A stretch of DNA of 64,000 nucleotides, from contig NC_089495.1 in assembly GCF_036850765.1 (NCBI RefSeq), forward strand, positions 66,006,410 to 66,070,409, given 5' to 3'. The translations under genes and the position numbers were made by a program. Source of the DNA: Saccopteryx bilineata (Eukaryota > Chordata > Mammalia > Chiroptera > Emballonuridae). The notes under the pieces are model-generated. The model searched no databases. It was not told the DNA's origin and saw only the letters and a program-made list of their open reading frames with translations. This document shows, piece after piece, positions 37,591 through 49,295 of this stretch (position 1 is its first letter; every line of letters begins with the position of its first letter).

Positions 37591-38036
37591 ACATTTGGTC
37601 CTGTTTAAAATGTCCATAGAGAAATTTGGTCCACACCAAAAGATTTTTGAGATTTGATCCTACCCCAAAACATGATTCCTCACAGAAAACAACTGTTGAA
37701 CCTTATTCAAATTGTATAGACATTATTTTTCTTAAAATTCATGAAGGATCTTGGATTTCATGCTGATTCCTCATGAAGTTCATTAGATTTACTCTGAAGT
37801 CAATGAGCAATTGCTGCTAAGTACTTACTGACTTGATTATTGGCTTGATAGTCTTCTTCCCATGATACAAATGTAGTTTTGTCATTATCATAATGAGGTT
37901 GGCAACTGTATTAAAGTGTGACCATCAAGAACCTGGTAATAATTTGTTCATGGCTCTGTTGTTTCACTTTTCACACTTCAAGGACCTTTTGGCATGGACC
38001 AAATTTCTTCATGGATGTTTGGTAAGGACCAAATGT
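37591..38036. mobile_element. DNA-transposon-like element with ~55-bp terminal inverted repeats
   Basis: Left arm 37591-37645 ('acatttggtcctg', 'gagaaatttggtccacacca') pairs with the reverse complement of the right arm about 37980-38036 ('acatttggtccttacc', 'agaaatttggtccatgcca'). Each arm contains ATTTGGTCC twice. No transposase frame inside. Family not recognised. Confidence 0.7.
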
Positions 38037-38439
38037 TTGCTAAACTAATATAATACAAACATAAAATAAAAATACTTTAACATAATAAATAGTTGGATCA
38101 TTAAAAAATTGTCTAAACAAACTTTCAGCAATGCTGATCAAGAAAAATTGAGATGAGGTAATATTAACAACAACAAAAATAACAATAATAATGAGATAAG
38201 GGCCATAACTTTGCCTAACACAGACAATAAAATGTAATCAATGAAGTAAATATATTTTAAAAGAATAAAACATTTTTTAAAATAAAGTATTCATGATATT
38301 CAATATAAGTAAAAATGTTGAATTGTCATGTGATGCTTACAGAAATGTAATCATTATTTTAAAATACATTCAACAAATTTATTAAGCACATAAGGTTTTT
38401 AAAAATGTTTGTCAGATGTTCTAAGAACTAATACTGACA

Positions 38440-39400
38440 AATACTTTTAAATTTACTTCAGAAAATAGGAGAAAACCAGTCCACAATCTACTAGTATATG
38501 TTTTTGAAACTAAAATATATTTTTATACTTATATCAGAAAAATGAGTAAAACAAAGATAAATTACCATACAATGTAAATTATAAACTTAGATAAAAAATC
38601 CTAAATATAAGCAAACTGAAAAACAACTATAATTATGGTTTATGAATATGTTGTGAAGATGTCAGGAATGCAAGAAAATCTCTTAATATAATTAAAACAT
38701 GTACATGTGATTTGTCCAAATAATATTATAAGAGAAAATCGATATGCTCATCTCAGTGTAATATTTCTATATAAATTAGTCTTCTGTTTTTACTTTTAAA
38801 ATTTTTTAATAAACCAGGATAGAATGAAAATTAATTTTCTTAATATGTGTATTTTTTGTCTGTTTTCATGCTATGTAAATGCAGAATGCATTAACATATA
38901 CATTCATGTGTATATGTGTACACACACACAGGCTTTCATATTTAATGGTTGCATTCAAATTATACTTTGGGAAACCCCAAATGACACATAACATTAAGCT
39001 TTTTCCTATTCAATAATCTAATGAAGTTGTAGTCATTGTAATAATCCAACTAAAAGAAAAAAACTTCTGTAAAATTAAAAAATAAGAATTAAAAGTCACT
39101 AGCTAAATCTTAAAGATTATTTACATAGAAAAGAAAAAAAAACTTTAACAAGATTTCTGGATACATAATATATAAAAACAAATCTTGTTATATACTAGCA
39201 AAAGTTAGAAAATACAGAACCAGATCTTTATCACATTAAAATGTTATTAGCAATAAATCTAATAAAATATAAGCATGCAATTTATAGAAAAATGTAATTA
39301 CATGGGAAGACATAAAATAATACTAAAAAAATGAAGAGATATATTCATGAATAGAAAAACTCAAAATACTAAGTTGGAGACATAAATCTAAATTTATCTT
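38440..39400 (+). mobile_element. Ancient L1M ORF2 remnants
   Basis: Scattered matches to the RT region: 'gatgtcaggaatgcaagaaa' near 38660, 'aactttaacaagatttctgg' near 39140, 'tatatactagcaaaagttag' near 39190, in the expected order. Separated by unmatched sequence and full of stops. Confidence 0.4.
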
Positions 39401-39689
39401 ACACTTGATCATACAGATGGATAGTTAGAGACAAACAGACATATAAATGGGTTTATATTCATACATACATGCTGAGAGGACCTAGAAGCAACTCAGTGAA
39501 AATGAGCACAATTAGTGATCAGCTTTTTTTATTTCTAAATACCATTTCCAAGCAAAGGAAGTAGAGCATCTTGAAAAAATATCTGTACCTAGTACCTAAT
39601 GAAGGAAAATACACGATGGCACCTTGGAGTATCTTGAAGAATCACGAAGTAAGAAAGTATATTTAAAAAATAAGAATGAGCTATTGGGA

Positions 39690-39929
39690 GAAGTGTTTGT
39701 TCAGGTATTCTCCCCATTTTTAATTGGATTGTTTGTTTGTTGATGAGCTTTGTGAGTTCTTTATATATTTTGGATACTAACCCCTTATTAGAGCTGTTGT
39801 TTGCAAATTTTGCATATCATTTAGTTGGCTGCCTATTTGTTTTGTTGTTAGTTTCCTTTGCTGTGCAGAAGCTCTTTAGTTTGATATAGTCCCATTCATT
39901 TATTTTTGCTTTTACTTGCTTTGCCTTTG
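39690..39929 (-). mobile_element. L1 ORF2 C-terminal region, inverted part
   Basis: The reverse complement matches the full-length L1 at about 60.0-60.25 kb ('gcttctgcacagcaaaggaa', 'caaaatatataaagaactca'). Joined at 'gcctttgagaagccgtggag' to the sense part. The same junction occurs at 47.06 kb. Confidence 0.9.
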
Positions 39930-40590
39930 AGAAGCCGTGGAGAAAAAGAAACCCTCATTCATTGCTGGTGGGAATGCAAATTATTAAAACTATTATGGAA
40001 GAAAGTATGGTGGTTCCTCAAAAATTAAGAATACAACTACCATATGATCCAGCAATCCCTCTACTGGCTATCTACCCCCAAAACTCAAAAACATTGGCAC
40101 ATAAACACATGAACCCCCATGTTCATCACAGCATTATTCACAGTAGCCAAGACATGGAAACAACTAAAGTGTCCTTCAATAGAGGATTGGATAAAGAAGA
40201 TGTGGTACATATATACAGTGAAATACTACTCAGCCAGGAGAAACAGTGACATTTACAACAACATAAATGGAGCTTGATAACATTATACTGAGTAAAATAT
40301 GTAAATCAGAATAAACTAAGAACTGTATGATTTCATACATAGGTGAGATATAAAACTGAGACTTATGGACATAGATAAAAGTAAAGTGGTTACCAGGGGA
40401 AAGGAAAAGTGGGGGAAGGGAAAGGGGACCTGAGTAAATGGGGCAGGAGAAGTAGGTGGGGAAAGAGTATAAAGAGGGACAAATATAAGGTGACAAAAAA
40501 TGAGTTGTCTTTGGGTGATGGGTATACAACATAACAGTATAAATGCTATAGAAATGTTTACTTGAAATCTATGTACTCTTATTGATCAAT
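39930..40590 (+). mobile_element. L1 3' end, sense part
   Basis: Starts 'agaagccgtggagaaaaaga' and runs to 'ctcttattgatcaatgtcac'. Shares 'gcaaattattaaaactatta' with the copy at 46.3-47.1 kb, whereas the full-length L1 reads 'tataaagtagtacaaccatt' there. The 95-codon frame is a decayed ORF2 C-terminal piece. Confidence 0.9.
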
Positions 40591-40600
40591 GTCACAGTGT

Positions 40601-40831
40601 GAAGGAAGGAAGGAAGGAAGGAAGGAAGGAAGGAAGGAAGGAAGGAAGGAAGGAAGGAAGGAAGGAAGGAAGGAAAGAAAGAAAGAAAGAAAGAAAGAAA
40701 GAAAAGAAAGGGAAAGAAAGAAAGGGAAAGAAAGCAAGAAAGCAAGAAAGCAAGAAAGCAAGAAAGCAAGAAAGCAAGAAAGCAAGAAAGCAAGAAAGCA
40801 AGAAAGCAAGAAAGCAAGAAAGCAAGAAAGC

Positions 40832-40879
<48 letters not shown>

Positions 40880-40895
40880 AGGAAAGAAAGAAAAA
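40601..40895. repeat. Composite purine microsatellite
   Basis: Successive blocks: (GGAA)n about 40603-40673, (GAAA)n, a short GGAAA-rich piece, then about 13 copies of the 8-mer GCAAGAAA (about 40733-40835), then (GAAA)n again. It follows directly on the 3' end of an L1, so it likely grew from that tail. The long Lys/Glu/Arg and Phe/Leu/Ser frames across it are artefacts. Confidence 0.97.
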
Positions 40896-40979
40896 GATGA
40901 GGCATGTCAGAGACATAGGAACCTATCTAAGAAAGTTCCCAATGTCCAATGCTTAAAATACTTTACAAAATAATAAATA

Positions 40980-41424
40980 ATATTGAGTTATAATGCAAAG
41001 TGGAAAATAAATATGCATTTTATAATGATATAAATAAATGGGTTAATAAATAGGGAAGAAAGATACATTTTTTAACCCAATAGTTTGTATTAATTGGGGT
41101 ACATATTCATTTTTACATGGGGAGAAGTTAAATGCCAACCTTCTCTTCTGCCTTGACAGTGGAGTAGATTAATGACACATTTACAATAAACAAGAGTAGA
41201 GGAAGGAAAATATAAAATTAGTAATTTTGCAGTGCAGAAATCTGGAAAACATTACCTTAATTAAGTGATGAAGTTTAACAATAATGGCAAGTGATATCAT
41301 GTACATCACATAACATGTGATGAGACAGATGCTTCATCTTTTTCTAAAATTCCATAATGTGGTCTAATCATGAGAAAAACAATAGACAGACAGTCCAGTA
41401 AGGAGAAACATTCTACAGATACCT
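40980..41424. other. Unannotated AT-rich sequence
   Basis: Nothing firmly recognised. Confidence 0.4.
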
Positions 41425-41745
41425 AGTCAGTACAATGTCTCCTAAAATCACAAAACACGAGCAAAGACTGAAAAATTGTCACAGAGTGGGAAGATATAAC
41501 AAATGTAAAGTGACATAAAGTGACATTCTGGATTAAGACATTAACAATAACATTTGGTGAAATTAAAATAATATATGATAAAGTAATATATCAATACCAG
41601 TGTCTTAATTTGATATATATACAATAAAAGTATAAGATGTTAACAATGGGCTCATTGAATGAGGGATATAAAGTACTTCTGTGTTACCTTTGCAACTTTT
41701 TTTGTAAATCTAAGCCTATTGAAAAATAAAAAGTTTATTTAAAAA
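41425..41745 (+). repeat. L1M-type 3' UTR end
   Basis: 'aagtataagatgttaacaat', 'ttacctttgcaacttttttt', 'gtaaatctaagcctattgaa', 'aaataaaaagttta' matches the 3' end of old L1M elements. Confidence 0.55.
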
Positions 41746-41755
41746 AGAAATTTGA

Positions 41756-42166
41756 GCCTGACTAGGCAGTGTCTCAGTGTAGGACTGGGACTCGAAGGGT
41801 TCGAAACCCTAAGGTTCCTGGCTTGAGTATAGGCTCATTGGGCTTCAGCATAATCGCTGGCTTGAGTGTGTGATCATAGACATGACCCCGCTGGCTTGAG
41901 CCCAAAGGTCACTAGCTTGACTCGCAAGGTCGCTTGCTTGAGCCCAAGGCCGTTGGCTTGAGCAAGGGGTCACTCGCTCTGCTGCAGTCCCTTGGTCAAG
42001 GCACATATGAGAAAGCAGTCATTAAAAACTAAGGTGCGGCAACAAAGATTTGATGCTTCTCATCTCTCTCCCTTCCTGCCTGTTGGTCCCTATCTCTCCC
42101 TCTTTCTGACTCTCTCTCTCTCTCTATCTCTGTCAAAAAAATAAAATAAAAACAAAAAATAAAAAT
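41756..42166 (+). repeat. tRNA-derived SINE, type B, with target-site duplication
   Basis: Head 'gcctgactaggcagtgtctc'. Longer than most because the 'gcttgagcccaagg' unit is repeated. Flanked by gaaatttga at 41747-41755 and 42167-42175. Confidence 0.93.
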
Positions 42167-42249
42167 GAAATTTGAACCCTGGTAACATATGTAAATAGTG
42201 GCAAATCTTAACACAAGGGGGACAATTTCAACCAGAAAGGGCAAGAGCT

Positions 42250-42990
42250 ATGAACAATAATATAGAAAGAAAAACATCAAAAGTTTATATTATAAGGCAA
42301 ATTATAAAATGTTGAAACTCATTAGTAATCATAGAATTGCAAATTCAAATCACTGTAACATATGTTTTCACACTTGTGAGGACAGGAGACACAATATAAA
42401 ATGTTGGTGAGAATGTGAAACAGGAGCCATATTCATTAGTGGTTAGAGTACCAAGTGTAAACACACACTAGGGGGTGACTAAAAAATTGTAGTAAATCAA
42501 AGACGTGAATAAGCAATAAGCCAGTCATTCTGCTCCTGGTGTGTATATTAGAGGAACTTAAAGTACATCGGATACATGTACACAGTTGTTCACAGAATTG
42601 TTTGTAACAGAAAAGAAAGTTGGGAGTCCTACCTATTTATCTATTGCGATAAAAATAAATGAATTAAATTCACATATACATACATATACATTTAATAGAA
42701 TACTGCAAATAAGTGAATATAAATGAAATAAAACAACACATATTGTTCATCAACTTTATAAACATAATTTTTCTTGGAAAAACTTGTTGCAGAGGACAGA
42801 TAATCATGAATGCAACTTCTCTAAAGTTTAAAATATACAAAAATATCACAATATATTTATAAATGCATGTGTATATAGCAAAGTTATAGAAGATATATCA
42901 TAATGATATACACATAAAATTTGAGATAGAAAATATTGCTTTAAAGTGACTAAAGGAAATAAATTGGGAGAGACTTTTAACAGTATTGGT
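42250..42990 (+). mobile_element. Ancient L1M ORF2 3' end
   Basis: Ordered matches: 'ctcattagtaatcatagaat', 'tgttggtgagaatgtgaaac', 'gaattgtttgtaacagaaaa', 'aatagaatactgcaaataag'. All frames are broken. Confidence 0.6.
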
Positions 42991-43865
42991 AATGTTGTTA
43001 ATGTAGGTGATCAGTATATAGATATATATTGCTTTATTCCTTATACATTTTGTATGTACTTATTGTTGTATAATACTATATTTTAATTATATATTAAATT
43101 TTTATTTCTATTCTAGGTGCTCTTTTCTTAGTAGGTTTTTATTTAATATCATAAAATATTTTACCAGCCTTACATATTACAATACAACTTTTAATAGCAT
43201 AGTCTATTATATTTCCTTGTCTGTATATTAATTCTATTAATGTTCAAATGCTGTAGTCTTTTTCTTTTATGTTGTGTGTTACTATTTTATTGATTTTGTC
43301 ATCAAAGAATTGTTAAAACATTTTCATTGTACATTGACATGGACTACTGTCTCTATTTTTTCTGTGGTTGTTTTTGAATACATGCTAGAAAAAAAAATTA
43401 GAACAAATGTTGGCCTTAAGTACTAAAATAGCTATGCTGGGTGTCTCCTGGGAATTGCCAGATATTATCCCTCAAGAGGTCTCTCATTATGGTATTCATA
43501 GACTCATTAATTTACCTTGGTTCGGTATCTCACCTTTCTGCAGGGTCAGAAAGCTGATTACATAATTAAGCCCTGAATGAATTCATCTGTTACTTATGAA
43601 TAACGTAATCAAGCTTTTAGAATTGATCCATAATAACAAAACAATAATTTTCTTATTCAAAATAAAACATAACTCCTAATAAAGAAGGGGATCTTTGACT
43701 CAGTATAAAGTTTATTCTCTCCCATAATCAAAAGTTGTTTTAAGAAATTTTTATAGGGACATAAATAGATGAATCTCATATTTATTGGAATAATAATATA
43801 AGTTAGTAAGTTTACTCAAATATTAATAATAATCACCTTTCTAATGGCATATAAATATTTTAAAC
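42991..43865. other. Unannotated AT-rich sequence
   Basis: Nothing recognised. Confidence 0.4.
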
Positions 43866-44480
43866 CTTTTGGCTAAGATTCTATTCTACCTGACAAGGAC
43901 TTAGAATTGCAACAATGTTTGCTTCTATGCCTCTCCTTTTTCAAGTCTCTTCTGATAGATACTTCATACTTTTGATTGACAAATCCCTTTTCAAAATAGA
44001 ATAATGCATTTAGCCAAATCACAACTGAATCTTTGAAGCCTGGGACCTTGCCTGCCTTTGAGGTAACATTGTATAAATCTGCTTTGTTACATAGTGTTGA
44101 TTTCCAACTGTAGCTCTCATAGGACATCTGATATCTTTTGTTTCTTATTTGCATCTGATGTCTGTCATCCAACATAATAGTTATCATTTCCAGTTTTGTT
44201 TTGTCTGCAATTTTAATCATCTCAGTCATTGATAAAAATGTAAAACAGAACAAGGGCAAAAATCTTTCTTGCACCCTACCAGAATATGTTTATCTCTTGA
44301 CAGTTTTCAGTAGTTACAGCTCTTTCTAAAAGTGATTGACAACTTGGTCCAAATGCTCTGCCTTCCAACACAATGACTTCTTGCTCCCAAGGACATCATG
44401 TGAAACCTGGGAAATGTTTGTTTGTTTGTTTTTAATCCAGATGTACTACGTCCAATAACTTATCCAAACTAATAGTTCAG
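43866..44480 (-). pseudogene. Possible ancient LINE reverse-transcriptase relic with a 133-codon open frame
   Basis: On the minus strand, 'catttttatcaatgactgag' leads into a frame reading ...KIADKTKLEMITIMLDDR..., which resembles the CR1/L3-type RT stretch 'FINDLD..IKFADDTKLGG......DDR'. The catalytic YxDD-equivalent FADD reads IADK, so it is dead. The frame stays open for 133 codons (43873-44274), but the later part has no recognised match. It could equally be another ancient repeat, or chance. Confidence 0.3.
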
Positions 44481-44789
44481 TAAATTTTCATAAAATATAT
44501 AGTTGGTTAGTACTTCCTGTTTTAAGAGCATAACATTTTTTTGTTTGAAACTTTATAGTATATCTTCATTCACAGTTGTTCACATACTACAATCTAAACC
44601 TTTGTAAATGCATCCAAGCCAATACAAACAGAAAGAAGCCTAGGAATTGAGACTGTTTAGTCCCTCCTTTCAAATTTTTATTGTGCCACCAAATCTGGGG
44701 GACATCTGTTAAACCATTATACCACTTATATTGCTCACATTAGCATATTTCACCATCCGTTCTGTTTTCAGAAATATCTGTAAAACAGA

Positions 44790-45173
44790 TGTTATGGACT
44801 GAATTGTATCCTCTAAAATTCACAGGATAAAACCCTAACCCACTGGGACTGTACTTGGTGATAGGGACTTTAAGGAGGTAAATAAGGTTATATGAGTCCA
44901 TACTAATGGAATCTTAATCCTAATTCAATAGGACTGGTGTCATAATAAGAAGAGGAAGAGACAATAGGAGAGCTCACATGCTCAGAGAAAAGAAGTCATG
45001 TAAAAAAAAACAAGAAGGCCGCCATCCGCAAGCTAAGGAGAGAGAGCTCTCTAAAGAAACCCAACCTGCTTACACCTTGATCAAAACCTACAGAATTGGA
45101 GAAAATAAATTTTAGTTCTTTAATCCATCCAGTCAGCTATATTTTGTTATGGCATCCTTATCTGACTAATATA
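44790..45173 (+). repeat. MLT1/MaLR-like solo LTR
   Basis: Starts 'tgttatggactgaattgtat', has 'ggactggtgtcataataaga', 'gaaggccgccatccgcaagc', the poly(A) signal in 'gagaaaataaattttagttc', and ends 'tctgactaatata'. This is the standard order for ERVL-MaLR LTRs. No internal region. Confidence 0.75.
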
Positions 45174-45698
45174 ATAAAAATCTTATATTTCGACTACTTT
45201 GTATATAGTCATCACCTATAATAATCATATCTTCTTGCAAAATTCTTGGTCCCCCATTAATTCAGCATTTGGCTTCCCCCAAAAATACTTTTATAAGTAT
45301 CTTTTTATGTTTCTCCTAGATACTATATTATGATCTTCATTTTTGATCAAGCTTATTTAAATATATTATCATCAATGTGCTATTGGGATATGCAGTTTTA
45401 AAATAGATGTCTTGTTCCTTCTTCATGAAAAAGTCTTTATTCTAGTATATAATAGTCTTTTTTTAAATAAAATATTTTATATTTTGAATTGTTTCATTAT
45501 TTAAGTAAAAATAATTTTCTTCTATATTGAATAGTAATATTATTTTACATAATATTACTGTGTGTTCTATTAATTATAACACATATGCAATCATTGTAAT
45601 AAACTTATTTGTTTTTATTACCTTCTTTGCCACATTGTAAGTTCATTGAGCATAGAGAGTTGATTACTTAGTTTCCAATGTTTATCATATTTCTTTTT
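45174..45698. other. Unannotated AT-rich sequence
   Basis: Nothing recognised. Confidence 0.4.
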
Positions 45699-46019
45699 TT
45701 TTTTTCTTTGACAGAGAGAGAGAGAGTCAGAGAGAGGGATAGATAGGGACAGACAGACAGAAAGGGAGAGAGATGAGAAGCATCGATTTTCATTGTGGCA
45801 CCTTAGTTGTTCATTAATTGCTTTCTCATATGTTCCTTGATTATGGGACTACAGCCAACTGAGTAACCCCTGGCTCAAGCCAGAGACCTTAGTCTCAGGC
45901 TGGTGAGCTTTGCTCAAACCAGATGAACCCTCACTGAAGCTAGCGACCTCAGGGTCTCGAATCGGGTCCTCTGTGTCCCAGTGTGATGCTCTACCCACTG
46001 TGCAACCTCCCGGTCAGGC
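45699..46019 (-). repeat. tRNA-derived SINE, type B
   Basis: The reverse complement starts 'gcctgaccgggaggttgcac' and has 'gtttgagcaaagctcaccag' and an A/T-rich tail on the left. Flanks look like an imperfect repeat (atatttctttt / acatttctttt). Confidence 0.9.
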
Positions 46020-46334
46020 CACATTTCTTTTCAACTAATAAAAAATAAATACTCTGTTAAATGAAACATATTTTATTTTAATGTTTTGAAAAATTTTTTT
46101 GTCAAGCCATACTATTATTTAATATTTGCTAAGAATTTTCAGTAAAACAATGTTTTCTGAAATGTCTGCATATCTAAGAATATATAGCAGTAACAGAGGT
46201 TGATTTTTTATGGGAGGAGTTCGCTTTGTGAATGAAATAAATATAGAGAATATTAAGTACAGTCATATAAATCAATAAAGAAAATAAGTGTGGTAGAAAA
46301 ATATTTTGAAATATTAATTACAGTTTTTCTCCAC

Positions 46335-47058
46335 AGTTTTTTTTTTTAATTTTAAAATTTATTTAGAAAATTAACTTTAACATGGTGACATTGATCAATA
46401 AGAGAACCTAGATTTCAGGTAAATATTTTTATAGCATTCGAACTGTTGGTTATGTGTATACTTATCACCCAAAGTCAAGTTATTTTTTGTCACCTTACAT
46501 TTGTCCCTCTTACACTTCCCACCACCCCTTCCCACACCTCCCTATCCCCCTCCACCATATTGCCTTCCCCATGGAAACTTCACTTTTATCTATGTTCATG
46601 AGTCTCAGTTTTATATCTCACTTATCTGTGAAATCATAGTTTTTAACTTTTTTTGATTTACTTATTTCACTCAGTATTATGTTCTCAAGCTCCACCTATG
46701 TTGTCATAAATGTCACTATGTCATCATTTTCTATGGCTACTCCATTTCTATGGAGTAGTATTTCATTGTATATATGTAGCACATCTTCTTTAACCAATCC
46801 TCTATTGAAGGACACTTTAGTGATTTCCGTGTCTTGGTTACTATGAGTAATGCTGCGATGAACATGGAGGTGCCTGTGTCTTTATGTGCCAATGATTTTG
46901 AGTTTTGGAGGTAGATAGCCAGTAGAGGGATTGCTGAATCATATGGTAGTTTCATTTTTAATTTTTGAGGAACCACCCTACTTTCTTCCATAATAGTTTT
47001 AATAATTTGCATTCCTACCATCAGTAAATGAGGGGTTTTTTTTTTCTCCACAGCTTCT
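46335..47058 (-). mobile_element. L1 3' end, sense part on minus strand
   Basis: The reverse complement runs from 'gagaagctgtggagaaaaaa' to 'cttattgatcaatgtcacc' plus an A-rich tail (T-rich at 46340-46352 here). The 104-codon minus frame at 46737-47051 is a decayed ORF2 C-terminus. Shares diagnostic bases with the copy at 39.9-40.6 kb. Confidence 0.9.
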
Positions 47059-47140
47059 CAAAGACAAAGAAGGTAAAGGCAAAAATAAATGGGACTATAT
47101 CAAACTAAAAAGCTTCTTCACAGCAAAAGAACTGAAACCA
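47059..47140 (+). mobile_element. L1 ORF2 C-terminal region, inverted part of the same copy
   Basis: 'aaagacaaagaaggtaaagg' to 'cttcttcacagcaaaagaac' is plus-strand L1 ORF2, joined head-to-head with the minus-strand part at exactly the junction seen at 39.93 kb. Shorter at its outer end than the 39.7-kb copy. Confidence 0.9.
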
Positions 47141-47159
47141 AAAAAAAAAAACAAAAAAA

Positions 47160-47804
47160 TAGCCTACAAAGTGCAGTTTCTTATAACTTGTGCCAACACC
47201 ACATTTATTCATCTGTTTATCTTTAATTTAGGTTTATTTTTATATTGTTTTATTGTTCAGGTTTTCTTGTTCTGGTTCTGGCTTCTTGACTCAGTCAAAT
47301 ATTATTAAATTTCTATTCAGGTGTTGTAACCTGATGAGCTCAAATGTGAGTTGTTAGTAAAATAAGTGTTGGCACTTGGAGATGCAAGAACAGCAAGAAA
47401 GCAAAAGACCAAAAGGCATTAAATCAGAATGAGCTGGATCCATTTTCAGTGTCATTGTCACAGCAAAATAAAGAATTATCTGCTTGGTGGATTAGGGTTT
47501 ATTTCTTTTAATTGAATAAATTATGGTAGCAATAGATTTTTTATCATTAAGAGTAGGTAGTTAGTTAGCAATTAATTATAAAAGAAATAGAGAAGTGGCC
47601 ATATTTATTTATATACAAATCAGGTGACTCAGACTATATCAGTTAGATTACAAATAAAATATATCAGCATTATCTTACCCTGATTGGAGACATATAGTCT
47701 GGTTAAAAAGCTCTGGCTACAATATGAACTGACAATGTCACTTGTAAATGGAAAACATCATTTTTTCTTTATTATATGGGCATTTAAATGGGCAAAACAG
47801 TGAT
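47160..47804. other. Unannotated sequence
   Basis: No recognised repeat or gene. Confidence 0.4.
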
Positions 47805-48514
47805 ATTTTTTAAGTGAAAGGAGGAGAGATAGTGAGACAGACTCCCACATGTGCCCCTATCAGGACCCATGGGTCAACCCTATCTGAGGCTATGCTTAAT
47901 CAACAGAGTTATTTTTAATGCCTGAGGCTGACCACATTGTATTTAACCCAGCTATTCTCAGCCTCAAGCTGATGCTCAAACCCTTTGAGCCACTGGCTAA
48001 GGGAGAAGATGGAGAGAAGGGTTAGAGCAGGGGTCCCCAAACTACAGCCAGCGGGCCGCATGTGGCCCCCTGAGGCCATTTATCTGGCCCCCGCTGCACT
48101 TCCGGAAGGGGTACTTCTTTCATTGGTGGTCCGTAAGAGGAGCACATTGACCATCTCATTAGCCAAAAGTAGGCCCATAGTTCCCATTGAAATACTGGTC
48201 AGTTTGTAGATTTAAATTTACTTGTTCTTTATTTTAAATATTGTATTTGTTCCCATTTTATTTTGTTTTCACTTTAAAATAAGATATGTGCAGTGTGCAT
48301 AGGGATTTGTTCATAGTTTATTTTATAGTCTGGCCCTCCAACGGTCTGAGGGACAGTGAACTGGCACCCTGTGTAAAAAGTTTGGGGACCCCTGGGTTAG
48401 AGGGAGAGAGGGAGAAGCAGATGATTGGTTTTCTTCTGTGCCCTAACTAGGAATTGAACAGGGACATCCATATGCCAGGCTGACACTCTTCAACTGAGCA
48501 AACCAGCCAGGGCC
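47805..48514 (-). repeat. tRNA-derived SINE, type A, interrupted by a hAT element
   Basis: Left part 47805-48027 and right part 48403-48514 are the two pieces of one old type A SINE. The head is at the right ('ggccctggctggtttgctca' in reverse complement). The hAT element with its 8-bp target repeat separates them. Confidence 0.88.
48028..48394. mobile_element. Non-autonomous hAT transposon (OC1/hAT1-like ends)
   Basis: 367-bp element with perfect 16-bp inverted ends CAGGGGTCCCCAAACT. Flanked by the 8-bp duplication ggttagag at 48020-48027 and 48395-48402, the hallmark size for hAT. It has a 'gcgggccgcatgtggcccc' subterminal segment, as in hAT elements with CAGGGGT ends known from bats and other tetrapods. 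No transposase. Confidence 0.93.
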
Positions 48515-48735
48515 ATAAAAGTTTTAAACCAAAAGAAAATACTAAATTTCATCATTTTAATAAGCTTGCTCTCTTAATTTTACTTTCTTATAATGGTTAT
48601 TTATATATATATGATTTAAGCAAAAGTAAAATTACAACTAGATAAAATTATGTATGTTTTCTTTTAAAGTGAGAAAATAAAATATTTTACATTTTATTTC
48701 ATGGTATTAGAGAAGTCTTTAAAAACTTGATCACT

Positions 48736-49037
48736 GCCTGACCAGGCGGTGGCCAGTGGATAGTGTGTCGGACTGGGACACAGAGGACAGAGGTCCAAAA
48801 CCCTGAGGTCACCAGCTTGAACGTGGGCTCATATGGTTTGAGAATAGCTCACCCGCTTGAACCCGATGTCATTGGCTTGAGCAAGGGGGTCACTCAGTCT
48901 GCTGTAGCCCCCTGGTAAAGGCTCATTTGAGAAAGCAATCAATGAACAACTAAAGTGCCACATCAAAGAATTGATGATTCTCATCTCTCTTTCTTCCTTT
49001 CTGTGTCCCTATCTGTCCCTTTCTCTGTCTCTTTCTG

Positions 49038-49073
<36 letters not shown>
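48736..49073 (+). repeat. tRNA-derived SINE, type B, with (CA)n tail
   Basis: Head 'gcctgaccaggcggtggcca', near-consensus body. The pyrimidine-rich end has expanded into a (CA)n run at about 49038-49073. Confidence 0.93.
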
Positions 49074-49076
<3 letters not shown>

Positions 49077-49295
49077 TGTGATAACCAAAAAAGTTACCCT
49101 CAAAACAAGTGAGAAGAATTATTTGTTTTAAAATACGTACCAGAAGTTCCAGATATAGTGGGAGGAGTAACAGAATATCCAGTTACCCAAATTGATTAAA
49201 TTGAAGTATTTCTAAGTAATGAAGATTAATTTTAAAAAAATGTCAATGTCCAGTTGGATTTAAGACACCCAATTATTCAATTTAGAAGGATCAAA

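Noticed and set aside
40733..40835. Regular short repeats resembling an array
   Set aside because: An 8-bp tandem microsatellite with no spacers; not CRISPR, and the DNA is mammalian.
40569..40973. Long frames of Lys/Glu/Arg/Gly or Phe/Leu/Ser/Pro
   Set aside because: Translation of a purine microsatellite, open in several frames.
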